DNA of 36,299 nt, taken from NCBI GenBank assembly GCA_938005475.1, contig CALLNY010000077.1, positions 1 through 36,299 of the forward strand, written 5' to 3'. The stretch is from an uncultured Bacteroidia bacterium. GTDB taxonomy: Bacteria > Bacteroidota > Bacteroidia > J057 > CALLMJ01. Shown one piece after another: positions 9,818 through 17,088 of this stretch; position 1 is the stretch's first letter; each line of letters begins with the position of its first letter. The translations under genes were made by a program, and so were the position numbers. The notes beneath the pieces are model-generated. The model had not been told where the DNA came from. It searched no databases and was given only the letters and a program-made list of their open reading frames with translations.

Positions 9818-10762
9818 ATGAAAAAAACAGTTTGGTTATTTTCTATTACGCTTTTTCTTTTGAGTTTTGCTTTAGCCTTTGTTTTTAATTTGTTTGGTGG
9901 AAAGTGGAATAGCGCTAGTGCCGCCATCATTATTATTATCAACTCTATTATTCCTTTGGTTGTTGTCTTGATACTCCACAAATTTATTTTATATACCCCT
10001 ATCAGTAATTCTATCGGAAAAATTAAAATATGGAATTTATGGAATTTAGTGGTAATCTTTGGACCCATAGTTTATATTTTATTAAGCATCGTGCTACTTT
10101 CGTTATTTCCGGGAATTGAAATTGATCCTAATAAACCTTTATTTTTAGAACAATTTAAAATCTTCCTTTCTCCATCAGTTTATGATAATATCTATATTCA
10201 AGCATTTAAAACCGATATACCTATTCTATGGATAAATCTAATCATTGCAATTTTCTGGGGGCTTACCTTCAATTTTGTTATAGGCTTTTGTGAAGAAATT
10301 GCATGGAGAGGTCTATTGTTTTATCAACTACATAATTTCTCCTTCCTCAAACAATCTTTAATACAAGGAACAATATGGGCTATATGGTACGCTCCTTTTG
10401 TCATTTTTACTTCAATAATCAATCCTTTTTACGCAATCATTATCAACACTATTTTCTTTTTGTTGCTCTCTCCAATTTACCTTTTTGTGCGTTATGCCTC
10501 CAATTCCATTATTTCAGTCGCAATTTTACATGGAATAATTTCCAGCTTTTCCTATTTCGCTGATATAGTTACCAGTGACCAACAAGCACAGTGGCTTAGT
10601 AGTTATATCCAAATCAATTTTTACCTCCTTATTTTATCTAATTTTATTTTATTTATCTATATTTACGCTGTAAATCCTGTTTTTAAAGTAAAATTTACAG
10701 AAAACCAAAGTAACTTTATTCGTAAAACTACTTCTATTAAACCTCTTAAAAATGAAGATTAA
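9818..10762 (+). CDS. CPBP-family (CAAX/Abi) intramembrane protein
   Basis: A 314-residue polytopic membrane protein with at least seven hydrophobic segments. The CPBP (Rce1/Abi) signature 'EEIAWRGLLFYQL' places Glu159, Glu160 and Arg164 on a membrane helix, followed by 'GTIWAIWYAPFVIF' and a later 'ILHGIISS' with His238. Family members are intramembrane glutamate proteases or CAAX-processing enzymes; some serve in bacteriocin immunity. The second motif normally carries a His (FxxxH or WxxWH); here that position appears to be Tyr191, so activity cannot be assumed. The gene follows polA by 6 bp and probably shares its transcript. Substrate unknown. Family assignment is confident; biochemical role is not. 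Confidence 0.85.
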   Translation: MKKTVWLFSITLFLLSFALAFVFNLFGGKWNSASAAIIIIINSIIPLVVVLILHKFILYTPISNSIGKIKIWNLWNLVVIFGPIVYILLSIVLLSLFPGIEIDPNKPLFLEQFKIFLSPSVYDNIYIQAFKTDIPILWINLIIAIFWGLTFNFVIGFCEEIAWRGLLFYQLHNFSFLKQSLIQGTIWAIWYAPFVIFTSIINPFYAIIINTIFFLLLSPIYLFVRYASNSIISVAILHGIISSFSYFADIVTSDQQAQWLSSYIQINFYLLILSNFILFIYIYAVNPVFKVKFTENQSNFIRKTTSIKPLKNED

Positions 10763-10848
10763 ACGCAATCTATTTTTTCAGTTACAGTTATAGTTGTACA
10801 AGTCTTATTTTAGTATGATTATACATTTTGCAATATAAAAATTTTTAT

Positions 10849-10879
10849 TTTGAATATTATTAATAAATCAGTATCTTTG
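10849..10879 (+). promoter_or_regulatory. Bacteroidota promoter of the MbnP-like operon
   Basis: TTTG (10849-10852) is followed after 19 bp by TATCTTTG (10872-10879), an exact match to TTTG-N19-TAnnTTTG. The start codon is at 10892, only 12 nt after the -7 box, so the leader would be about 6 nt. An upstream in-frame ATG at 10850 lies within the promoter and is unlikely to be used. Confidence 0.7.
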
Positions 10880-10891
10880 CAGAAAAATATT

Positions 10892-11596
10892 ATGAAATAC
10901 CTTTGGATAATTTGCTTTTTCTTTATTATAAGTTGTAACAAAGAAAAGAATAATTATAAAGAAGATGAGGTGGAGGTAAATTTATCTTTTGCTATGAAAT
11001 ATGGGAATAAAGAATTAAAAATTAATGATTTCCATGTTACAGAAACCCAGGATACCTTTAGAACTACTATGCTTAAGTTTTATATTTCAAATGTAGTACT
11101 TATTAGGAAAGATGGCTCGGAGTACAAAGAACCAGATAGTTATCATTTATTTTCATTAGAAAGTCCTACAAAAAATTCAGCAAGAATAAAAGGAGTACCA
11201 AATGGAGAATATACCCAAATACGTTTTGCATTAGGGATTGATAGCGTAAGAAATCATAGTGGTGCTCAGGTCGGAGATTTAGATCCTGCCAACGGCATGT
11301 TCTGGACCTGGAGTGAAGGTTACTTGTTTCTTCGTTTTGAGGGAGTTATCAAAAAAACGCCTTCCAAAGGCTTAATTGTTCATATCGGAGAAGACCGCTA
11401 CTATACCCCTTACGAAATCACCCTGTCTCAACCTTTATTAGTTCAAAGCAACCCCAAAAATTATAACATACCCCTAAAATTCGATCTCTACCATCTTTTT
11501 AACCATCCTTACAAAGTAGATATAGATAGTTTGGCTCACGGTTATCCCGGCAAAGTAGTTGATAATTTACCTTTCTTAATAAATTATAATTTATGA
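10892..11596 (+). CDS. MbnP-like lipoprotein
   Basis: A 234-residue predicted lipoprotein. 'MKYLWIICFFFIISC' gives a short hydrophobic stretch ending in a lipobox Cys. The body matches the MbnP-like family: 'LKFYISNVVLI', 'DSYHLFSLES', 'GVPNGEYTQIRFALGIDS', and the hallmark 'GMFWTWSEGYLFLRFEG'. In methanotrophs MbnP is a periplasmic copper protein whose Trp is oxidised to kynurenine by the di-haem enzyme MbnH; homologues are widespread in Bacteroidota. No MbnH-like peroxidase lies next to this gene; its partners are a microprotein and a secreted protein of unknown family, linked by ATGA overlaps. I chose ATG 10892 because it places the lipobox correctly and follows the promoter. Copper or metal handling is inferred from family only. 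Confidence 0.85.
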   Translation: MKYLWIICFFFIISCNKEKNNYKEDEVEVNLSFAMKYGNKELKINDFHVTETQDTFRTTMLKFYISNVVLIRKDGSEYKEPDSYHLFSLESPTKNSARIKGVPNGEYTQIRFALGIDSVRNHSGAQVGDLDPANGMFWTWSEGYLFLRFEGVIKKTPSKGLIVHIGEDRYYTPYEITLSQPLLVQSNPKNYNIPLKFDLYHLFNHPYKVDIDSLAHGYPGKVVDNLPFLINYNL

Positions 11597-11721
11597 AAGA
11601 ATGGATAGAACGCCTCAAAAGATGGAATAAAAACTATTTTAGTACGGACTTTTGGATGTATTTAATCATGACTTCTATTATCGCAGTATCATTTTTGATT
11701 TGGTTAATTTTTTTTAAATGA
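11593..11721 (+). CDS. 42-residue single-span membrane microprotein
   Basis: ATG 11593 overlaps the TGA stop of the MbnP-like gene (ATGA), and its own TGA (11719-11721) overlaps the ATG of the next gene, again as ATGA. The 42-residue product has a basic, Trp-rich amphipathic start (MKEWIERLKRWNKNYF) and then one hydrophobic helix of about 20 residues ending in 'WLIFFK', so it should be an inner-membrane protein with a cytoplasmic N-terminus. No family is recognised. The double translational-coupling arrangement is the best evidence that it is a real gene, since random short ORFs rarely interlock on both sides. Confidence 0.75.
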   Translation: MKEWIERLKRWNKNYFSTDFWMYLIMTSIIAVSFLIWLIFFK

Positions 11722-12335
11722 GAGTTCTAAATTATCTCTATTTAATCTTTTTTTTTCCTTGCATAGCACTCTGTCAATTTTTTACTAATGAAGGAGAAGG
11801 AAATTGTAAAGTAGATGCCTCCTACATGAAACCTATCATAAAACGCTTCAATCCTTTTTTTATTGAGCATAATTATGATGATGATACTAAAAATGAAACC
11901 GCTAAACTCAGCGAAGGAAAAATTATAATTATTGACCAACGAGCTTGCATAAGACATCATATTGCTATTCAATATATTATCTCTCCTGATGAACTTAAAG
12001 TTAATTCCTCTAATTACAAGATACTTATTAAAGAATGCTTCAGTTTATTGAATAAATTATTTTTTCAAGATTTTGATTACCTCAAATTCAAAACAGAATT
12101 TGAAACTATTTTCTACAAAAAAATAGAAGAAAATGGTATAGGAAGAGCTTTTAGCTTTCCCATTGATGATAGAACATTCATTGCTCAATTAGATTTTGGC
12201 GATTGGGGAAGTAAATTACACCTAGAAATTGTTAAATATCTATATACTCAAAACATTAACCTACCTGGCGTTCCTGAATATACTGATGATGGCTACTTTC
12301 AACCAATTAAATTATCCCAACCTAAATCAAAATAA
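11718..12335 (+). CDS. Secreted protein of unknown function
   Basis: A 205-residue protein with an N-terminal signal peptide (hydrophobic 'YLYLIFFFPCIALCQ', likely cleaved near residue 20). The mature part is mixed alpha/beta with Cys residues near positions 30 and 77 and a segment 'IPIDDRTFIAQLDFGDWG'-like in character (as read: 'FPIDDRTFIAQLDFGDWG'). I do not recognise a family. It starts in an ATGA overlap with the microprotein, so it is the third gene of the MbnP-like operon and probably acts in the same envelope process. It converges with the DEAD-box gene, whose stop lies 8 bp away; no strong terminator hairpin is seen between them. Confidence 0.8.
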   Translation: MRVLNYLYLIFFFPCIALCQFFTNEGEGNCKVDASYMKPIIKRFNPFFIEHNYDDDTKNETAKLSEGKIIIIDQRACIRHHIAIQYIISPDELKVNSSNYKILIKECFSLLNKLFFQDFDYLKFKTEFETIFYKKIEENGIGRAFSFPIDDRTFIAQLDFGDWGSKLHLEIVKYLYTQNINLPGVPEYTDDGYFQPIKLSQPKSK

Positions 12336-12343
12336 AAGCTTTT

Positions 12344-14104
12344 TTATTTCTTTTTTCGTTTAAAATTTTCAAATACAATACTATCCTTTGTCCCCTCTGC
12401 TTTAGAGACTACTCTACTAATTTTTCTGTCCGTTTGATGTTCTTTAGATTTTGTTTTCTTTCTTTCCACAGAAAAAATCGTCTCATTTTTATTTCTTTTG
12501 TTTCTTGGACCACTCTTACTATCTTTAGAAGAAGCTTTTGCAACTTCAATTTCTATTGTTCGTTTCCCTAATTTTATATTTTGTAATCTATCAAAAACGG
12601 TAGTTTTATCTCTTTCCGAAATTTCAAAGAAAGAATAAGAATCATTCATTCTAACGTTGTTGATAAACTTTTTAGGTATATCTGTCATACGGTGTAACCA
12701 CTGAACAAACTCTAATTTATCAAATCCATCTTTTCTACCAATATTAATGAACAAACGAATTTGTTTCGTATTGTTCAAGATGTTGAGATCAACTGCATCT
12801 TTATAATATTCAGTAAAACGTTGGAATTCAAGGGTACAGAAACGAAGTAAAATTTCTTCACGAGAAAGGTCTTTAAGTTGTTCTAAAATAGTGTTTTGGT
12901 ATTTATGGATAATATCATTATCAATTTGTATATTTTTGAATTCTTCGAAGAAATGAAGTACTCTTTTTTCTATCACATCTTGTGCAGTAGGTATAGGAAG
13001 AATTTGAATTTTAGTTTTAATCCGTTGTTCAACTTGCTTTAAACGTTGTTTTTGGGAATTTGTAACAATGCTAATGGAGACGCCTGTTTTTCCGGCTCTT
13101 GCAGTACGCCCTGAACGGTGAATATAGGATTCTATATCATCAGGAACACCATAATGAATGACATGTGTAATATTATCGATATCAATTCCTCTTGCGGCAA
13201 CATCTGTAGCAACTAATATTTGTAGGCTTTTATCACGAAAACGGGTCATAACTTTATCCCGAATGGCTTGGCTTAAATCGCCGTGCAGCGCATCAGCGTT
13301 ATAACCATCTTTTATGAGTTGTTCTGCAACTTCTTGGGCTTCGCTTTTAGTTCTTGTAAAAATAATTCCGTAAATATCAGGATAATAATCTACGATTCGT
13401 TTTAATGCTTCATAACGAAAATCTTTGTCAATAATATATGCTTCATTACGAATGTTCTGCGCTAAGGTGTTTTTTGGGCCTATGGAAACCTCCTGGGGAG
13501 CAGTCATATACTTTTTGACTAACTGACGAATTTCGTCGGGCATGGTAGCAGAGAAAAGCCATATATATTTTTGTTTGTTGGTCGTGAAGGCAAGAATTTC
13601 ATCTACGGTTTCTCGGAAACCCATGTTTAACATCTCATCAGCTTCATCTAAAATGAGATACTGAATATTCTGAAAATTAGTATTTTTTCTGTTAAGATGG
13701 TCTATAATTCTTCCAGGGGTAGCCACAATAATTTGTGGACCTCTATTCAGTTCTTTGATTTGTTTCTCCATACTTGCACCGCCATAAATACATGCAATAT
13801 TGGCTTGTGATATATTTTTAGCAAACTTTTCTAGTTCTCCTGCTATCTGCACACAAAGCTCTCTGGTTGGACTTAAAATTAAAGCCTGTGGTACATTCAA
13901 TTGAAAATCAATTTTATGTAATAACGGTAACCCATAGGCTGCGGTTTTTCCTGTTCCAGTTTGTGCTAATCCGATGAAATCACAATCATTAGTTAGCAAT
14001 ATAGGTAACGATTTTTGTTGTATTTCTGTGGGATGTACATATCCCATTGCTTGAATGGCATTAAGGATTTCTGGATTTAATCCTAGTTCTGTGAATGTTG
14101 TCAA
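12344..14104 (-). CDS. deaD: DEAD-box RNA helicase with DbpA-like RNA-binding domain (DeaD/CsdA type)
   Basis: An ATP-dependent RNA helicase of 586 residues, expected to act in ribosome assembly, RNA decay or cold adaptation. The Q motif is 'FTELGLNPEILNAIQAMG', motif I 'AQTGTGKT', Ia 'PTRELCVQ', II 'LDEADEML', III 'SATMP', V 'ATDVAARGIDI' and VI 'YIHRSGRTARAG', together covering residues 1 to about 380. The region about 460-535 ('LFINIGRKDGFDKLEFVQWL') resembles the DbpA/CsdA C-terminal RNA-binding domain. A Lys/Arg-rich tail follows. This layout fits DeaD/CsdA better than tail-only RhlE. It is probably monocistronic, with its own promoter at 14135-14166. Confidence 0.93.
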   Translation of the reverse strand: MTTFTELGLNPEILNAIQAMGYVHPTEIQQKSLPILLTNDCDFIGLAQTGTGKTAAYGLPLLHKIDFQLNVPQALILSPTRELCVQIAGELEKFAKNISQANIACIYGGASMEKQIKELNRGPQIIVATPGRIIDHLNRKNTNFQNIQYLILDEADEMLNMGFRETVDEILAFTTNKQKYIWLFSATMPDEIRQLVKKYMTAPQEVSIGPKNTLAQNIRNEAYIIDKDFRYEALKRIVDYYPDIYGIIFTRTKSEAQEVAEQLIKDGYNADALHGDLSQAIRDKVMTRFRDKSLQILVATDVAARGIDIDNITHVIHYGVPDDIESYIHRSGRTARAGKTGVSISIVTNSQKQRLKQVEQRIKTKIQILPIPTAQDVIEKRVLHFFEEFKNIQIDNDIIHKYQNTILEQLKDLSREEILLRFCTLEFQRFTEYYKDAVDLNILNNTKQIRLFINIGRKDGFDKLEFVQWLHRMTDIPKKFINNVRMNDSYSFFEISERDKTTVFDRLQNIKLGKRTIEIEVAKASSKDSKSGPRNKRNKNETIFSVERKKTKSKEHQTDRKISRVVSKAEGTKDSIVFENFKRKKK

Positions 14105-14134
14105 GGTAGTATTTTATAAATTCTAAATGAAACG

Positions 14135-14166
14135 CAAAATTACAAACATACTAATCAACAAACAAA
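14135..14166 (-). promoter_or_regulatory. Promoter of the DEAD-box helicase gene
   Basis: On the minus strand TAATTTTG occupies 14135-14142, with TTTG at 14163-14166 (20-bp spacer) and another at 14159-14162 (16-bp spacer). The start codon at 14104 leaves a leader of about 24 nt. Confidence 0.6.
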
Positions 14167-14173
14167 TTTATGT

Positions 14174-14803
14174 TTAAATATTTAGAATATTATTAGCTTT
14201 GTAAAATATGGTGGTACAAGTTTTCATGGGAACGATAGGAGCAATACCCCAAAAACTAATTTCTTTGAAACCTAATGATTTGAAAAATTCAAGAATTTCT
14301 GGATAAGCATCTGAGTTATCTAAAATAATTACCCCGTTCGTTTTTAATTTTTTTACGGCATTTTGGGAGCATTCTAAACGTTTTCTTCCGTCTATCAAAA
14401 TTAAGTCATATAAATGAGAAGTTGTTAATATTGATTGTTCATATTCAGTGGAATGCAGATTTTTAAGATATAAATGGACATTAGGGGGAATTTTATTTCT
14501 GATGTGTTCATACCATTCTTTCTCATGTTCAACAGAATCAATATGCTGAACATAATTGGAGAACCACAAAGTAGAATTTCCACAACCATACTCAAAAAAA
14601 AAGAAAGATTTATTTAGACGTGGTCGTATGAAATCTAAAAAAGGATAGTTCAACCAAGGAATTGGATTTCCCTGTTTGTCTATTGGTTTTTTATAGATAA
14701 AAGATTTATACCACCCATTTTCTCTTAATTCACTTCTAACAGCTAGTTGTATCCAGGGACCTAATCCTAATGAATTTAGCACGGACCAAATAATTTTTTT
14801 CAT
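14174..14803 (-). CDS. Class I SAM-dependent methyltransferase-like protein
   Basis: A 209-residue protein with a Rossmann-type methyltransferase start 'FFFFEYGCGNSTLWFS' (motif I E/D-x-G-x-G), then 'HIDSVEHEKEWYEHI' carrying the acidic residue that would bind the SAM ribose, and 'YDLILIDGRKRLECSQNAV' plus 'GVIILDNSDAYPEI' as later strands. This pattern is shared with methyltransferases linked to glycan or FkbM-type modification, but the acceptor is unknown. I start at ATG 14803: the frame is open up to 14998, but that part lies inside the 3' end of the acylase gene and reads as low-quality coding sequence. It follows the acylase by about 50 bp and could share its transcript. Confidence 0.75.
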   Translation of the reverse strand: MKKIIWSVLNSLGLGPWIQLAVRSELRENGWYKSFIYKKPIDKQGNPIPWLNYPFLDFIRPRLNKSFFFFEYGCGNSTLWFSNYVQHIDSVEHEKEWYEHIRNKIPPNVHLYLKNLHSTEYEQSILTTSHLYDLILIDGRKRLECSQNAVKKLKTNGVIILDNSDAYPEILEFFKSLGFKEISFWGIAPIVPMKTCTTIFYKANNILNI

Positions 14804-14852
14804 GAGTAAAGGATGCACAAAATTAAAGCTTTTTAATGGTAATCTATATAAT

Positions 14853-16946
14853 CTATGGGAGAGGATTAGGAGAATAAATTTTGGAGGCGTATTTTTTTTG
14901 ATTTTCAAAGCCTTGTAAAATGAGGCGAGTTTTTTGCTGAATATAAGGTAACATTTGGTCGGTATAGTGGGGGGAATGAGGGTTTGCAGAGCTTCCATAA
15001 GCGTTGATAGTGTAGGCTTTGTAGGTTCCCTCCTTTGGATTAAAATCTACCAGCATAATTAAACTTTCCCCGGAAACATTTTTAAGGCGTCCATCTTTTT
15101 CCATTTTAGGTAAGCCAGCGGCTAATACTTCAGGACCTCCTTGGAAAGGCAAATCTACTTTTCCCCTACGATGACGAAATAAATCCCCCCATTTTACTTC
15201 AACAGATTTAAAATATTTTTTTAAGTGATTAACAGCAAAACGAACTCCTTCAATGAAATCTTTTTCAGTAAATTCCATAAAGCCACTCATGATTTCATAA
15301 CTTCCATAGCCTTTCTTATCAATCATAAAAGCAAGTGTAAGACCCCAGAGTGAAGCAGTTGAATTTTCACGTGACATACAAAAATCAAAGTTTTGCATTT
15401 GGGAGATCACATTTTGTAAATCTGGATAATTTTTAGGATTTATGTCCCAAAAATTTTTGAGTGTTTTAATCAAAGTGCTATTCGTTGAATAACAAATATC
15501 ATACTTTATGCGAATAAAATCGTTCCAAGAGATTTTATGGAGTGGTTGTATGAGTTCAAAAAGTCTTTGGGCACGGTTGTTAATATAACATTCTAGCCCT
15601 AGAGTTTCATCGAAATCGGCTTGATTGAGATTTTGAGATTCACAGGAAGCAAAACAAGCGGTGTTGTTCGTATTAAAAAGGTAACCGCAATCAGGATTAA
15701 GGTAGTGAGGGAGTTTCTCTAATGGGTAATAATGTTTCCAAACCAGATGGGAAGAGTTACCTGGGACAGCCTGGTTCCAATTGTAACCTTTTTCACGAAT
15801 AGGGATTAACCCTAAGTGATGATAATAAATATTTTCGAAGCGGTCTGCATAAATTACATTGAAAAGAGCGGCGGCGTGCATTTTTAAGGCTTGTTGAAAC
15901 TCATGGAGGTTTTGGGCTTTGTTCATTCTATACCATTGTTCAGCAACCCGAATTTCAGTAGCGGCAGGAACTTTGATAGCATAAAAATTTCCATCTTTTC
16001 CTTGAATTACTGGTCCTATTTTACTCCACCAAGCTTTCTTTTTAACTTGAATTTTAATTCCACTGATTTTTAGTTCTAATGGAATGGTGTGTGGCTCTAA
16101 ATTTACCCATTGCCCGTCCCATTCATATTGATTTTTATTTTGGGGGTTCATTTTAAGCATGAAGTGGTCACAAATATCTGGTAAATTAAACGTATGAGCC
16201 CAAGCTAAATTGGGAGTATAACCCAAAAAAATCGTAGTACCACCAGGAAATAAGCCCCCATGAATATTCCAACCCTCTTCACTGTGTAATTCTGCTTCAT
16301 ACCAAGCAAAACGCCCCTCCAAAGGTTGATGAGAGTTGATAGCCAAAAAAACATGTCCATTATCCGTTTTATTAGAGTTTATTGCAATAGCATTAGAACC
16401 TAAAGTCATGCGAAAACGAAAACCTCTTTTATAATCTTGAATAGTTCCATCTAATAATCTCTGTACAATAAAAGGAGCTTGTGAGAACAAAGTCATAATT
16501 GCAACATAACCAGAAAGCACGTTTTGTGGGGTTATAGGAAAAGATTTTTTGACCAATACTTTATCGGGATATTTTTTTGCATAAGCATTGATGCCTTCCG
16601 TGTAACCTTGTAACACTTTTTTGAAATCTGGACTTAATCCATTTTCATAATTCGCTTCTACATATTCACGTATTTTAAAAAGTTTAACAATAAAATCATA
16701 GCCTGCACCTTCTTTTCCTTTATAAAGTCCGAGCATAGCTTTGCCTGTTAAAAGATTTTCTTGGATTGAAATAAAATCATCTTCGGCATTTGCCCATGCT
16801 AAACCATAAGCTACCTCAGCGTCCGTTTTTGCGTAGATATATGGTACTCCAAGACTATCTCGAAGAATGGTTATATTCTTCGGATTGATTTGCGAATTTA
16901 CTGATAGGGATAAAAGTAATAAACTCAATAAAGCAAATAAGTTCAT
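14853..16946 (-). CDS. Penicillin-acylase-family Ntn hydrolase
   Basis: A 697-residue secreted acylase precursor. Residues 1-19 form a signal peptide ('LLSLSVNSQ'). The alpha chain starts at 'ITILRDSLGVPYIYA' and 'YGLAWANAEDDFISIQ'. The autocatalytic cleavage site is 'TLG-SNAIAINSNKT': Ser184 would become the N-terminal nucleophile of the beta chain after linker removal. The beta chain contains 'PGGTTIFLGYTPNLAWAHT' (oxyanion and substrate pocket) and a late 'GPEVLAAGLPK' and 'YTINAYGSSANPHSPHY'. Family members hydrolyse amide bonds of beta-lactams, cyclic lipopeptides (aculeacin) or acyl-homoserine lactones; substrate cannot be told from sequence. No T9SS sorting domain is visible, so it is probably periplasmic. 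Confidence 0.92.
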   Translation of the reverse strand: MNLFALLSLLLLSLSVNSQINPKNITILRDSLGVPYIYAKTDAEVAYGLAWANAEDDFISIQENLLTGKAMLGLYKGKEGAGYDFIVKLFKIREYVEANYENGLSPDFKKVLQGYTEGINAYAKKYPDKVLVKKSFPITPQNVLSGYVAIMTLFSQAPFIVQRLLDGTIQDYKRGFRFRMTLGSNAIAINSNKTDNGHVFLAINSHQPLEGRFAWYEAELHSEEGWNIHGGLFPGGTTIFLGYTPNLAWAHTFNLPDICDHFMLKMNPQNKNQYEWDGQWVNLEPHTIPLELKISGIKIQVKKKAWWSKIGPVIQGKDGNFYAIKVPAATEIRVAEQWYRMNKAQNLHEFQQALKMHAAALFNVIYADRFENIYYHHLGLIPIREKGYNWNQAVPGNSSHLVWKHYYPLEKLPHYLNPDCGYLFNTNNTACFASCESQNLNQADFDETLGLECYINNRAQRLFELIQPLHKISWNDFIRIKYDICYSTNSTLIKTLKNFWDINPKNYPDLQNVISQMQNFDFCMSRENSTASLWGLTLAFMIDKKGYGSYEIMSGFMEFTEKDFIEGVRFAVNHLKKYFKSVEVKWGDLFRHRRGKVDLPFQGGPEVLAAGLPKMEKDGRLKNVSGESLIMLVDFNPKEGTYKAYTINAYGSSANPHSPHYTDQMLPYIQQKTRLILQGFENQKKYASKIYSPNPLP

Positions 16947-16979
16947 TTTTTTAAAAAAAGTCTAATTTTGAATGGAATG

Positions 16980-16987
16980 CAAATATA
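16980..16987 (-). promoter_or_regulatory. -7 element upstream of the acylase gene
   Basis: Minus-strand TATATTTG matches TAnnTTTG, 33 nt before the start codon at 16946. No convincing -33 TTTG at the right distance. Confidence 0.4.
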
Positions 16988-17030
16988 GAAAAAATCATGT
17001 CAACGAAACTTTATTTTTCAAAATAATTTG

Positions 17031-17062
17031 AAAAAAAGAGGCTGTGTTTTGCAAACAGCCTC
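17031..17062 (-). terminator. Rho-independent terminator after the CocE-like gene
   Basis: The arms GAGGCTGT (17038-17045) and ACAGCCTC (17055-17062) form a perfect 8-bp GC-containing stem with a 9-nt loop. On the minus strand it is followed by seven T (17031-17037). It sits 27 bp past the stop at 17089. Confidence 0.85.
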
Positions 17063-17088
17063 AAAAATGCTCATTACTAATCAAGAAA

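Noticed and set aside
12333-12342. AAAAGCTTTT palindrome as bidirectional terminator between the convergent genes
   Set aside because: The palindrome is short, AT-rich and without loop, so it cannot be called a terminator.
14804-14998. N-terminal extension of the methyltransferase-like ORF
   Set aside because: It overlaps the 3' end of the acylase gene and starts with a sequence unlike the family; ATG 14803 gives a clean start.
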